The position numbers were made by a program, and so were the translations under genes. The notes under the pieces were generated by a model, which saw only the letters and a program-made list of their open reading frames with translations, had not been told where the DNA came from and searched no databases. 64,000 nt of DNA. It comes from Kofleriaceae bacterium (GTDB lineage Bacteria; Myxococcota_A; Polyangia; Haliangiales; Haliangiaceae). The DNA lies in NCBI GenBank assembly GCA_024762925.1, contig JANTGM010000002.1, positions 97,566 through 161,565 of the forward strand, written 5' to 3'. How positions within the stretch are numbered: position 1 is the stretch's first letter; each line of letters starts with the position of its first letter. Positions 8,850 through 17,391 of the stretch are shown in pieces.

Positions 8850-9728
8850 TTAGGCTCTGTGCCAGAGCCACTGCGGATCGTCTTCAGTGATTTCGCCGCT
8901 CTGTATCTTAGCGCGAAGCGCTTTCTCACGTTGCCCACACTGCGCAATGGACTCGTGAATCTTATCGGCACATCTTTTATACAAAGCAGCGCGGGGCTTG
9001 GCGTGGGTAAACTCGTCATAGTCAACGGGGTCGCCGTAAACCACAATGATGGAATGCTCGCGCTTTGCGTTTGGAAGAAAACTCGTGCGCACTGAGTCCA
9101 CAAAGTCGTTGCTCAGGCCGTTCACAAAAATTGGCACCACAAGCGGCTTCGCGCGCAAGACAATTTGCCCAATACCCGGCTGCGCTGGCAGAAGCTTGTA
9201 CGGGTCACCCTTGTTGCGTCTGCCTTCGGGATGGAGTCCAACCATGCTGTTGGGATGATCGAGAACTTCGCAGACATGGTCGATCGCATGCTCATTTAGC
9301 GCCCTTCGATCTCGGTCGCGGTAGATTGGCGGATACATGACGCCGCCACCGATGGCGAAGTTGACCGCGATCCCCATTGGTCGGTCATAGAAAAAGTCTG
9401 AGCGCACGGGAAAGCACAAATTGCGCGGCCACTTAGCTCCCGCGCTGTAAAGCGAAAAGAGATAGAGGTACGAGTCAAAGAACGAGCGGTGATTGCAGGC
9501 AAAGAGCACCCCCCGGTCGCTTGGGGGGGGCACCAACCAATCAACATTGTCGGCATAGGTCCGGCGCGACATGGAAGGCTTCATCCAGCTGTAGGCCAGT
9601 CGACGCAGAAACGGGTACTGAACCGCCTTGCTCACCATCGGACCGTTGACAAACCGCCCCGCGGCATGCGCGATTCGCTCAACACCTCGCAACTGCGAGT
9701 CAAAATCCGATGCCATGAGCGCTTCCAT
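8850..9728 (-). CDS. 1-acyl-sn-glycerol-3-phosphate acyltransferase-like (PlsC family)
   Basis: The PlsC/LPLAT motifs are clear: NHRSFFD (the NHx4D catalytic motif) and HPEGRRNKGDPYKL (the glycerophosphate-binding EGR motif), about 100 residues apart, followed by the PLVVPIFVNGLSNDF block. From the ATG at 9728 the protein has 292 residues. The open frame reaches 9953, but that would overlap the divergent lipoprotein gene. A second ATG at 9716 has a GGAAGC ribosome site and is equally plausible. The enzyme probably acylates a lysophospholipid, a glycerol phosphate derivative or another lipid head group at the inner membrane; the family is broad, so the exact acceptor is not assigned. Confidence 0.88.
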   Translation of the reverse strand: MEALMASDFDSQLRGVERIAHAAGRFVNGPMVSKAVQYPFLRRLAYSWMKPSMSRRTYADNVDWLVPPPSDRGVLFACNHRSFFDSYLYLFSLYSAGAKWPRNLCFPVRSDFFYDRPMGIAVNFAIGGGVMYPPIYRDRDRRALNEHAIDHVCEVLDHPNSMVGLHPEGRRNKGDPYKLLPAQPGIGQIVLRAKPLVVPIFVNGLSNDFVDSVRTSFLPNAKREHSIIVVYGDPVDYDEFTHAKPRAALYKRCADKIHESIAQCGQREKALRAKIQSGEITEDDPQWLWHRA

Positions 9729-9761
9729 AGCACAGCGCGAGTGAGCTAGCTTGGCCTGGTC

Positions 9762-10106
9762 GTGCGGCTCTTTCTTCTCACGCTCTTTCTCAGTGCCTGT
9801 ACTCCAACTGCATGCAGTGAGGAGGAGCAGCACATCAACCGTGAGGTTGAAATCCTTATCGGTGAACCAGGTCCAGCAACCAAGGAGGCCGAGCGCCGCC
9901 TCTTGGAACGCGGGGGAAGCTCGATTGCGATTCTCGAGACGGGCCTCTACCAAGCGGATGCCATGGGGCGGGTGCGGATCGTCAAGACCCTTACGAAGCT
10001 CGGCTCAAAGGAGGTTCTGCCCGTGATTCGGCACATCGCAGAGCGGGATGACGACCCCTTGGTTCGCGAGACAGCCCAGCTAGCGCTGGACAAACTCTCT
10101 CGCTAG
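9762..10106 (+). CDS. Small lipoprotein with HEAT-like repeats
   Basis: The protein has 114 residues with a GTG start. The N-terminus RLFLLTLFLSAC is a strong lipoprotein signal (lipobox LSAC). The remainder shows two or three helical repeats of HEAT/PBS-lyase style: EAERRLLERGGSSIAILETGLYQ, VRIVKTLTKLGSKEVLPVI and DPLVRETAQLALDKL. Such repeats are protein-interaction scaffolds. It is divergent from the acyltransferase gene with about 33 bases between starts. No ribosome site is obvious, so the start is set by the signal peptide. Function is unknown. Confidence 0.72.
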   Translation: MRLFLLTLFLSACTPTACSEEEQHINREVEILIGEPGPATKEAERRLLERGGSSIAILETGLYQADAMGRVRIVKTLTKLGSKEVLPVIRHIAERDDDPLVRETAQLALDKLSR

Positions 10107-10186
10107 CTGTTTGACGATGGTTCATGCCGCGATCTCGCTTAGGGGTTGTGAAGCTCATGGGCCCTTTCGGATCTGCCCCCCTCGCC

Positions 10187-10216
10187 TTGACACCCAGCTC
10201 ACAACGCTCGTATTTT
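10187..10216 (+). promoter_or_regulatory. Sigma-70-type promoter for the nuo operon
   Basis: A consensus -35 TTGACA at 10187-10192 is separated by 18 bases from a TATTTT -10 at 10211-10216. This gives a leader of roughly 35 bases before the nuoE ATG. It is the best promoter match in the gap between the HEAT-like lipoprotein gene and nuoE, and nothing else in that 150-base gap looks like a gene. Assignment is by motif only. Confidence 0.55.
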
Positions 10217-10256
10217 CCGCACGTTCTGGCGCCCCTTAGCGCCGCGCAAGGCCGCG

Positions 10257-10754
10257 ATGTCACTCAAATTTTCCGATGAAGCAACAAGCAAGCTAGAAGT
10301 CCTCTACGGGAGGTACCCAAGCAAGCAACCCGTGATTCTGGCAGCGCTGCACTTGGCGCAGAAAGAGTTTGGCGATTTGCGCGATGAGGTCATCGACCTT
10401 GTTGGCGAAACGCTCGATCTGTCTTCGGCCCACGTTTACGGAGTTGCAACGTTCTACACCATGTTCCGTCGAAAGCCGGGGGGCAAAACCAGCGTTCGGG
10501 TATGCACCAATGTTGCCTGCATGTTGCGGGGTGGCTACGACGTGCTCGCCGCTTTCGAGAAAAAGCTCGGTCTGAAAAAGGGCGAGAGCAACGACGACTT
10601 CAGCCTCATCGAGGAGGAGTGCATCGCCGCCTGTGCCAACGCTCCTGCCATCGTTTGTGGCACCAAGTATTTCCTCGATGTAACCCCCGACCAAGTTGAC
10701 GAAATCGTCACTTTTCTCAAGTCCAATCCACACCCTGAATCCGAGGTCGCTTAG
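10257..10754 (+). CDS. nuoE: NADH-quinone oxidoreductase subunit E (24 kDa, 2Fe-2S)
   Basis: The protein has 165 residues, the usual length. It carries the thioredoxin-like 2Fe-2S fold with Cys ligands in CTNVACMLRGG and EECIAACANAPAI (the C-x4-C and C-x3-C arrangement, N1a cluster). The N-terminal helical part (YGRYPSKQPVILAALHLAQKEFG and VYGVATFYTMF) is standard for NuoE. It forms the NADH-dehydrogenase tip of complex I with NuoF. It is the first gene of the operon, and its TAG stop overlaps the nuoF GTG by one base, implying translational coupling. Confidence 0.96.
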   Translation: MSLKFSDEATSKLEVLYGRYPSKQPVILAALHLAQKEFGDLRDEVIDLVGETLDLSSAHVYGVATFYTMFRRKPGGKTSVRVCTNVACMLRGGYDVLAAFEKKLGLKKGESNDDFSLIEEECIAACANAPAIVCGTKYFLDVTPDQVDEIVTFLKSNPHPESEVA

Positions 10755-12109
10755 TGCCTGCTGAAATCGGAACTGTTCTCGTTACCCGGCGTTTTGGTGA
10801 CGAAGAAAACAAGCAAATCACTTCATACGAGGCCAATGGAGGCTACAAGATCGCACGTGCTGCGATGGCTAAGTCGCCAGAAGAAATCGTAGACCAAATC
10901 AAAGCATCCAACCTCCGTGGCCGTGGCGGAGCAGGCTTTCCAACTGGCCTCAAGTGGAGCTTCGTTCCAAAGGACGCTACCGACGTTCACCTGGTCGTCA
11001 ACTGCGATGAGTCTGAGCCGGGAACCTGCAAAGATCGCGAACTGGTTTATTGGGATCCGCACCTTTTGATCGAGGGCATGATCATCGCGGCTCACACGCT
11101 CGGCGCTGTTCACAACTACATCTACATTCGTGGCGAGATGATGCGCGAGTACGCCGTGCTCGTGAAGGCCGTCGAAGAAGCGTATGCTCGAGGCTATCTT
11201 GGCGACAAGATTATGGGCATGGGCAACCAAGCCTGTCACATCACAGTGCACCGGGGAGCGGGGGCGTATATCTGCGGCGAAGAAACCGCTCTTCTCAACT
11301 CTCTTGAAGGACTCCGAGGCCAGCCGCGACTCAAACCTCCATTTCCCGCTATTAAAGGTCTCTTCGGCAAACCAACCGTCGTCAACAACGTAGAGACCCT
11401 GATGAACATCCCCTTCATCGTGGATCAAGGCGGCCAATGGTTCGCAGATCTTGGTGTTGGACGCTCTGGGGGCACTCGCACGGTCTGCGTCTCTGGGCAC
11501 GTTGAGAAGCCCGGCGTGTACGAGCTTCCAATGACCATCACCTTCCGCGAGCTCATCGATGACATTTGCGGTGGTGTTTGGAAAGGCCGCAAGTTCAAGG
11601 GGCTAATTCCTGGCGGCACTTCGATGCCTCCACTCGATGAGAGCGAGATTGATGTTCCCGTAGAGTTCGATGCCCTGATGACCGACGAGCGTATCAAGCC
11701 CGTTGAAGTTACAGCCGGCGTCAACTTCGACATGGGTGGCGGTCGCGAGCTTCGAACCATGGCCGGCTCCGGTGGCATTGTTGTCTTCGACGATCAAACC
11801 GACGTTGTTGCGCTCACCTCGCGCATCATGGGCTTCTATCATCACGAGTCGTGTGGCCAGTGTACGCCTTGTCGAGAAGGCACTGGCTGGATGGACAAAA
11901 TTTGCAAACGCCTCATGAATGGCGAGGGCAAAGTTGGTGACGTCGACTTGCTTGGCAACATCGCCAATGGCATCGCTGGCAACACCATTTGTGCTCTTGG
12001 AGAAGCAGCAGCTTGGCCAATGATGGGCTTCCTAACGAAGTTCCGCAGTGAATTCCTCGCCAAAGAAGTGATTGGCAAGAGCGAAGACGGCGAAGGAGAG
12101 GCGGCATGA
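10754..12109 (+). CDS. nuoF: NADH-quinone oxidoreductase subunit F (51 kDa, FMN and 4Fe-4S)
   Basis: The protein has 451 residues. The FMN-binding loop GRGGAGFPTGLKW (near residue 60), the NADH-binding region GAGAYICGEETALLNSLEG and the N3 4Fe-4S motif ESCGQCTPCREG are all present. It oxidises NADH and passes electrons into the iron-sulfur chain of complex I, on the cytoplasmic side of the membrane. GTG start overlapping the nuoE stop. Unusually, no nuoG follows: the next gene is nuoJ, overlapping by 4 bases (ATGA). Confidence 0.97.
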   Translation: MPAEIGTVLVTRRFGDEENKQITSYEANGGYKIARAAMAKSPEEIVDQIKASNLRGRGGAGFPTGLKWSFVPKDATDVHLVVNCDESEPGTCKDRELVYWDPHLLIEGMIIAAHTLGAVHNYIYIRGEMMREYAVLVKAVEEAYARGYLGDKIMGMGNQACHITVHRGAGAYICGEETALLNSLEGLRGQPRLKPPFPAIKGLFGKPTVVNNVETLMNIPFIVDQGGQWFADLGVGRSGGTRTVCVSGHVEKPGVYELPMTITFRELIDDICGGVWKGRKFKGLIPGGTSMPPLDESEIDVPVEFDALMTDERIKPVEVTAGVNFDMGGGRELRTMAGSGGIVVFDDQTDVVALTSRIMGFYHHESCGQCTPCREGTGWMDKICKRLMNGEGKVGDVDLLGNIANGIAGNTICALGEAAAWPMMGFLTKFRSEFLAKEVIGKSEDGEGEAA

Positions 12110-12987
12110 GCAATCTGCCCATCAGTAGAAAATGTCTTATGTGGCTTGGAGCTCTTGCTCTTGGTCTCTTGGTGGTGTTTGGACTAGAGCCGAGTGTCGC
12201 GCTTGCAGCGGCCGAGCATGCTGCTGACAGCACGGCCCACACATTCACATCCAAGGTGGCTGGTGATGGCGGTGCAGGAAAAGGCGCTGCCTTCGCCTTC
12301 TGGAGCTTCGCTCTGTGTGCCGTCGGAGGATCGCTATTCGTCATCACTCGAAGAAACATGGTCACAGCGGTGATGGGCATGGTGGGAACCTTCTTCGCCA
12401 TAGCCGGCCTGTACCTCATGCTCTACGCCTCCTTCCTGGCAGTCATGCAGGTTCTGGTCTACGCCGGTGCAATCATGGTGCTCTTTGTCTTTGTCATCAT
12501 GATTCTCAATCGCCCGGTTGATGAGCCGTGGGCCGTTCAGGGGATCTTAGGCAAAGCGATTGCGGCTCTAGGAGTGCTCTACCTCTTTAAGCGTCTTGCC
12601 GGAATTCTTTGGCAAGTCAAAGACACGCACGCTCTCGTCCTCGCCAAAGACAAACTCGATGTAGAAGTCGTGCTTAATCACTCAGATCCCGAGCTACTCA
12701 AAGATCTGGGTGTCTTGAGCATCAGGGGGCTTAAGCATGCGGACGTATGTAAAAGCCTCTTCGCGGTTTGTCGTGACAATACTCTCAACCATACGGTCGC
12801 CGACACCGTGAAGAATGCTTACGAATTCGGCTCGGTTGAAGGCGTTGGCTACACCCTCTTTTCAAAGTACCTCTTTCCCTTTGAGGCGGTATCAATCGTG
12901 CTTTTGGTCGCAGTCGTTGGCGCAATCGCGATTGCCCGCCCAGACAAGAACGAGCCAGAGGGCGAAGCCGCTAAGGAGGCGTCATGA
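12106..12987 (+). CDS. nuoJ: NADH-quinone oxidoreductase subunit J, enlarged
   Basis: The NuoJ core is clear: TRRNMVTAVMGMVGTFFAIAG, LMLYASFLAVMQVLVYAGAIMVLFVFVIM and the last helix LFPFEAVSIVLLVAVVGAIAIAR. At 293 residues it is much longer than the usual 165-200. The extra length is in two places: an N-terminal hydrophobic, signal-peptide-like stretch (about residues 10-36, ending ALAAAE) plus linker to about residue 60, and a soluble insert of about 75 residues (about 170-245) between TM4 and TM5, containing two Cys (CKSLFAVC). NuoJ belongs to the membrane arm and adjoins the proton path. ATGA overlaps occur at both ends of the gene. The role of the additions is unknown. Confidence 0.93.
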   Translation: MSNLPISRKCLMWLGALALGLLVVFGLEPSVALAAAEHAADSTAHTFTSKVAGDGGAGKGAAFAFWSFALCAVGGSLFVITRRNMVTAVMGMVGTFFAIAGLYLMLYASFLAVMQVLVYAGAIMVLFVFVIMILNRPVDEPWAVQGILGKAIAALGVLYLFKRLAGILWQVKDTHALVLAKDKLDVEVVLNHSDPELLKDLGVLSIRGLKHADVCKSLFAVCRDNTLNHTVADTVKNAYEFGSVEGVGYTLFSKYLFPFEAVSIVLLVAVVGAIAIARPDKNEPEGEAAKEAS

Positions 12988-13319
12988 GCATCTTCTATGA
13001 CCTAACTCTCAGCCATTTTCTTGTGCTGGCTGCAACCCTCTTCGCGATTGGTATCACTGGCGTGCTGCTTCGACGCAACGCGATCATCGTTATGATGTCG
13101 ATTGAGCTTATGCTCAACGCTGCCAACATTACCGTCCTCGCGTTCTCGCGAGGCTTTGCTGGACAGGACAACAATGCGGCGTATCAAGGCCAAGCCTTCG
13201 CTCTCATTGTCATTGCGATTGCCGCCGCTGAGGCTGCAGTCGGTCTTGCCATTGTCGTGACTGTCTTTCGGACACGCCGCCACTCAGACATTGACCGTCT
13301 GACCATGCTCAAGGACTAG
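12984..13319 (+). CDS. nuoK: NADH-quinone oxidoreductase subunit K
   Basis: The protein has 111 residues with three transmembrane helices, a little over the usual 100. The family pattern is visible: LAATLFAIGITGVLLRRNAI, VMMSIELMLNAANIT with the conserved membrane Glu of helix 2, and ALIVIAIAAAEAAVGLAIVV with the conserved Glu of helix 3. These acidic residues take part in proton translocation in the membrane arm of complex I. It overlaps nuoJ by 4 bases and is followed by nuoL after 12 bases. Confidence 0.96.
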   Translation: MSIFYDLTLSHFLVLAATLFAIGITGVLLRRNAIIVMMSIELMLNAANITVLAFSRGFAGQDNNAAYQGQAFALIVIAIAAAEAAVGLAIVVTVFRTRRHSDIDRLTMLKD

Positions 13320-13331
13320 GGCAACGGAGCA

Positions 13332-15722
13332 ATGCAACAGACGTCAAATCTCCTATTCTTGATTCCGCTCCTGCCCCTCGCAGGCGCTTTCCTCAACCTC
13401 TTCGTGTGGCGCGTCCTCGCACCCACAACAGGCAAATACCGACAGAGCGATGCGTTAACTCACACCACGGCAATCGCTTCGGTGCTCGCAGCCTTTGGCC
13501 TGTCTTGCTACCTCATCGGAGTTCCGCTCTTGGAAGAATTCCGAGCCTGGCAGAAGCTTGGTGATGCAGCCCCCGAGACCATGGGTGGCTTGCACCAGCA
13601 CCTGTGGACTTGGATTGAAGTCGGTAGCCTGAAGATCAACCTGGCCTTCCGTCTCGACACGCTATCCGCTGTCATGCTGCTTGTGATCACCGGCGTCGGC
13701 TCACTCATTCATATCTACTCCGTAGGCTACATGCACGGCGAGAAGCGCTACCCAGCCTTCTTTGGTTACTTAAACCTCTTCACTGGCATGATGCTCATAT
13801 TGGTGCTCGGCGACAGCCTGCCGATCATGTTCATCGGTTGGGAGGGCGTTGGTCTTTGTTCCTACTTGCTCATCGGTTTCTGGTTTGACAAGACCGAGAA
13901 CGCAAACGCTGGGCGCAAAGCCTTTGTGGCAAACCGCGTTGGTGACTTCGCCTTCCTTCTAGGCATGTTCCTGCTCTTCTATGCGACTGGTAGCGTTGAG
14001 TTCGCCGACCTGCAAGAGCCCAACAGCATTGGCGCCCTAAAAGAGGTCTTCTGGGGCGGCGAGCGCATGGGCTTCTGGATCGCTCTACTCTTCTTCATCG
14101 GTGCCTGTGGCAAGTCGGCGCAGATTCCTCTGTATGTATGGCTTCCAGACGCGATGGCTGGCCCCACGCCCGTCTCCGCGCTGATCCACGCAGCCACCAT
14201 GGTTACAGCTGGTGTCTACATGGTCGTCCGCATGTCCTTTCTCTATGCACACTCCACAACAGCCATGGCTATCGTCGCCGTGGTTGGTGCCCTTACGGCG
14301 CTCTTCGCAGCCATCATGGCCTTTGCCCAGACCGATCTCAAAAAGGTCTTGGCCTATTCAACCGTTTCGCAACTCGGCTTCATGTTTGTTGGTGTCGGTG
14401 TTGGTGCCTACACAGCTGGCATCTTCCACCTCATTACCCACGCCTTCTTCAAGGCAGGCCTCTTCCTTGCTGCTGGCTCGGTCATGCATGCGATGAGCGG
14501 TTCGGGTGACATCATGAAGATGGGCGGCCTTCGCAAGTATCTGCCACGAACTCGATGGTCGTTCCTCATTTACTGTGTTGCCATTGCTGGCATTGTTCCC
14601 TTCTCAGGGTTCTTCTCAAAGGACGAGATCCTTGCCGGTGCCTTCGGCGCTGGCGCAGAAGGCTGGGGCCCCGTGCTTGGCAAGTTCTTGTGGGCTACGC
14701 TCTCCATTGCTGCGCTCGGAACTGCGTTTTACATGTTTCGTCTCTACTTCCTTGTCTTTGGCGGGGAATTGCGTTGCGACGAAGAGACCAAGGCACACAT
14801 CCACGAGTCACCGCACTCGATGACCTCGCCGCTCATCATCCTTGCAGCTTTCACATGCGTCATTGGCGCTATTGGCTTGCCGCACCTCACCGGTGACCTA
14901 CATCTCCCAACCTATCTGCACGATTGGCTCGCTCCGACTGTAGTTGACTTCAAGCGCGATTCGCTTCTCATGGCCAACGGCAGCCCGAGCATCTTCGAGG
15001 CGCATCTGAGCAACGGTCTTACGATCGGTCTCATGGGAATCGCTCTTGCTGTGGGGCTCATTGGCATCTTTGCCGCCAAGGCGATCTACGGCAAGGGCCC
15101 ATCAGAAAAAGTCGCAGCAATGTGCGAGACCAAAAATGGCAAGGCCATCTACGATGTCGTGCTCAACAAGTTCTACGTCGACGAGTTCTACGAATGGTCC
15201 ATCTACCGGTTCTTCCGCGGTGCAGCCAACGTGCTCTACCAGGTCGTTGATCGATGGCTCATTGATGGCATCTTCATCAACGGCTCAGCCTGGCTAATCA
15301 AAAAACTTGGGCAAGGCTTCAACCTCTTCCAAAACGGCCAAGTGCACCGCTACTTGGTGGCATTGGTCGTCGGTGGCGCCATCATATTCTTCTTCGCAAG
15401 CTCGCCAACGGTGAGCTTCAAGTACGAGCAAGTGAGCACCAACGTAGTTGAGTTCACACCCGATTTCTCTTCGGGAACGAGCATCGGCGGAGGTCTCGAC
15501 GCCAAGGGCGCACTCATCAGCTTCGACCTCGACGCCGATGGCGAGCCCGACGTCACCAAAGAGTACGACCCACGCAATCCAATGAAGGTCAAGTGGACCT
15601 TTGGCGGCGTGGGCGAATACCGAGTCAACATGACCATGACCGATGCCGTCTTCAACAAGAAGTACAGTGTCACGAGGACCATCCACGTGAAGGACCTAAC
15701 CGAGAAAGGAGGTGCCCAGTGA
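13332..15722 (+). CDS. nuoL: NADH-quinone oxidoreductase subunit L with extra C-terminal PKD-like domain
   Basis: The protein has 796 residues; typical NuoL has 610-680. The antiporter-like core is intact: FIGWEGVGLCSYLLIGFW, the discontinuous helix region LPDAMAGPTPVSALIHAATM, TDLKKVLAYSTVSQLGFM and HAFFKAGLFLAAGSVMH. The lateral helix and a final transmembrane helix (about residues 674-692, LVALVVGGAIIFFFASS) follow. After this comes a soluble extension of about 103 residues with PKD-domain features (ISFDLDADGEPDVTKEYDP, then WTFGGVGEYRVNMTMTD and a closing beta strand ending TIHV). Topology of NuoL suggests the domain faces the periplasm, but this is inference. The stop overlaps the nuoM GTG. 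Confidence 0.95.
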   Translation: MQQTSNLLFLIPLLPLAGAFLNLFVWRVLAPTTGKYRQSDALTHTTAIASVLAAFGLSCYLIGVPLLEEFRAWQKLGDAAPETMGGLHQHLWTWIEVGSLKINLAFRLDTLSAVMLLVITGVGSLIHIYSVGYMHGEKRYPAFFGYLNLFTGMMLILVLGDSLPIMFIGWEGVGLCSYLLIGFWFDKTENANAGRKAFVANRVGDFAFLLGMFLLFYATGSVEFADLQEPNSIGALKEVFWGGERMGFWIALLFFIGACGKSAQIPLYVWLPDAMAGPTPVSALIHAATMVTAGVYMVVRMSFLYAHSTTAMAIVAVVGALTALFAAIMAFAQTDLKKVLAYSTVSQLGFMFVGVGVGAYTAGIFHLITHAFFKAGLFLAAGSVMHAMSGSGDIMKMGGLRKYLPRTRWSFLIYCVAIAGIVPFSGFFSKDEILAGAFGAGAEGWGPVLGKFLWATLSIAALGTAFYMFRLYFLVFGGELRCDEETKAHIHESPHSMTSPLIILAAFTCVIGAIGLPHLTGDLHLPTYLHDWLAPTVVDFKRDSLLMANGSPSIFEAHLSNGLTIGLMGIALAVGLIGIFAAKAIYGKGPSEKVAAMCETKNGKAIYDVVLNKFYVDEFYEWSIYRFFRGAANVLYQVVDRWLIDGIFINGSAWLIKKLGQGFNLFQNGQVHRYLVALVVGGAIIFFFASSPTVSFKYEQVSTNVVEFTPDFSSGTSIGGGLDAKGALISFDLDADGEPDVTKEYDPRNPMKVKWTFGGVGEYRVNMTMTDAVFNKKYSVTRTIHVKDLTEKGGAQ

Positions 15723-17377
15723 CTGGCGCTTCCGCACTCTTGCCAGCACTCCTGGCACTGCCTCTCATAGGAGCCATCCTCGTGATGCTCCTTCCCAAAG
15801 AAGAGCCCGGGCTTGCCCGCGGTGTTTCATTGGGCGTCTCCATTGCAACCCTCGCTCTATCGCTGGTCATTCTCGGTCTATACGACACCAAGATCGCAAG
15901 CATGCAAATGGTCTTCGACAAGGAATGGATTCCTGGTCTTGGCGCACGCTTCAAACTCGGGATCGATGGCATCTCCATCTTCATGGTGTTGCTCACGACC
16001 TTCCTGATGCCGATCATCTTGCTCTCGTCCTACAAGGCGGTGACATCCAAGGTTCGCGAGTTCTGCGCTCTCTTGCTCATCCTCGAAGTAGGAATGCTTG
16101 GCGCCTTTCTCGCGTTGGACCTCTTCCTGTTCTACGTCTTCTGGGAAATCATGCTCATCCCGATGTATCTGCTCATCGGAATTTGGGGCGGCCAGAAGCG
16201 CATCTACGCATCGATCAAGTTCGTCATCTACACGATGGCGGGTTCGCTCCTCATGCTTGTAGCGATCTTCTACCTCTACGCCCAATATGGCTCGGTAACA
16301 GGGGAATACACGCTTGAGCTCTCTTTGCTAAACCGCTTGGTCTTGCCTCGTGATGTTCAGATGTATTGTTTCGCTGCGTTTGCTCTGGCTTTCGCCATCA
16401 AGGTGCCGCTCTTTCCACTTCACACCTGGCTTCCCGACGCACACGTTCAAGCTCCAACGGCTGGTTCCGTTGTGCTAGCCGGTGTTCTTCTGAAGTTTGG
16501 AATCTATGGGTTTCTCCGCTTTGCAATGCCACTCTTTCCCTATGGCGCAGCAGAACTCGCTCCCTACATGGCGTACTTGGCGGCGGCCGGAATCGTCTAT
16601 GGCGCCTTTGTTGCCTTCGCACAAAGTGACGTCAAAAAGCTCGTGGCCTACAGCTCGGTCTCACACCTTGGCTTCTGCATGATCGGTATCTTCGCCATGA
16701 ACACCCAGGGTATCGAGGGCTCGATCTACGCGATGATTTCTCACGGCCTCACCACAAGTGGCCTCTTCCTCGCTATCGGTGTCGTCTACGAGCGACGCCA
16801 CACCCGCGAAATGAGTGAGTACGGTGGCATTTGGAAGCAGATGCCGGTCTTTGCTGGGCTCTTCCTGATTTGCATGCTTGGTTCCGTTGGACTGCCAGGG
16901 CTCTCGGGCTTTGTCGGCGAGTTCTTGACCATCTTCGGAATGTTCATCTCTGGAGGCACAGCTGGCGAGCCATCGTTCTGGGCAGAGTTCATGCCGCATC
17001 CAATGCTGCTTGGCGCCGTTGCGACCTCCGGAGTCATCTTTGGCGCCATCTACCTGCTCTACATGTTCCAGAAAATGATGTTTGGTCCTTTGGACAATCC
17101 GAAGAACAAAGAGCTTAAGGATGTTAGCTGGCGCGAGATCGCCGTCTTCACTCCACTCGTTATTGGAATCTTCGCAATGGGGCTGTTTCCAAAACCCTTC
17201 CTTCAAACTATGGATCCAACCGTGGATCAGTTTGTCACGCGTTTTGAAGCCAAGCTCGCCGAGCCTGATGGTCCAGCCCACATCATGGGTCAAGCTGCCG
17301 TAGCACCTACGCCTGAACCGGCGCAGGTGGAACCACACGCTGGACACAATCACGCACCTGGGGAGGCTGCGCACTAG
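15719..17377 (+). CDS. nuoM: NADH-quinone oxidoreductase subunit M
   Basis: The frame is open from 15593, inside nuoL, but the GTG at 15719 has a near-perfect ribosome site (AAAGGAGGT, 15705-15713, 5 bases away), so I start there, giving 552 residues. Conserved NuoM/antiporter motifs: FYVFWEIMLIPMYLLIGIWGG with the key Glu of TM5, LPDAHVQAPTAGSVVLAGVLLK, DVKKLVAYSSVSHLGF and SHGLTTSGLFLAIG. The C-terminal tail is Pro/Ala-rich with several His (EPHAGHNHAPGEAAH), unusual for the family and possibly metal-binding. It is part of the proton-pumping membrane arm. Confidence 0.96.
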   Translation: MTGASALLPALLALPLIGAILVMLLPKEEPGLARGVSLGVSIATLALSLVILGLYDTKIASMQMVFDKEWIPGLGARFKLGIDGISIFMVLLTTFLMPIILLSSYKAVTSKVREFCALLLILEVGMLGAFLALDLFLFYVFWEIMLIPMYLLIGIWGGQKRIYASIKFVIYTMAGSLLMLVAIFYLYAQYGSVTGEYTLELSLLNRLVLPRDVQMYCFAAFALAFAIKVPLFPLHTWLPDAHVQAPTAGSVVLAGVLLKFGIYGFLRFAMPLFPYGAAELAPYMAYLAAAGIVYGAFVAFAQSDVKKLVAYSSVSHLGFCMIGIFAMNTQGIEGSIYAMISHGLTTSGLFLAIGVVYERRHTREMSEYGGIWKQMPVFAGLFLICMLGSVGLPGLSGFVGEFLTIFGMFISGGTAGEPSFWAEFMPHPMLLGAVATSGVIFGAIYLLYMFQKMMFGPLDNPKNKELKDVSWREIAVFTPLVIGIFAMGLFPKPFLQTMDPTVDQFVTRFEAKLAEPDGPAHIMGQAAVAPTPEPAQVEPHAGHNHAPGEAAH

Positions 17378-17391
17378 CGCAGGGAATCGTC

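Noticed and set aside
16661..17374. 237-codon ORF on the minus strand within nuoM
   Set aside because: Exact antisense shadow of a conserved gene, with composition (many His, Glu, Asp) typical of reversed membrane-protein codons.
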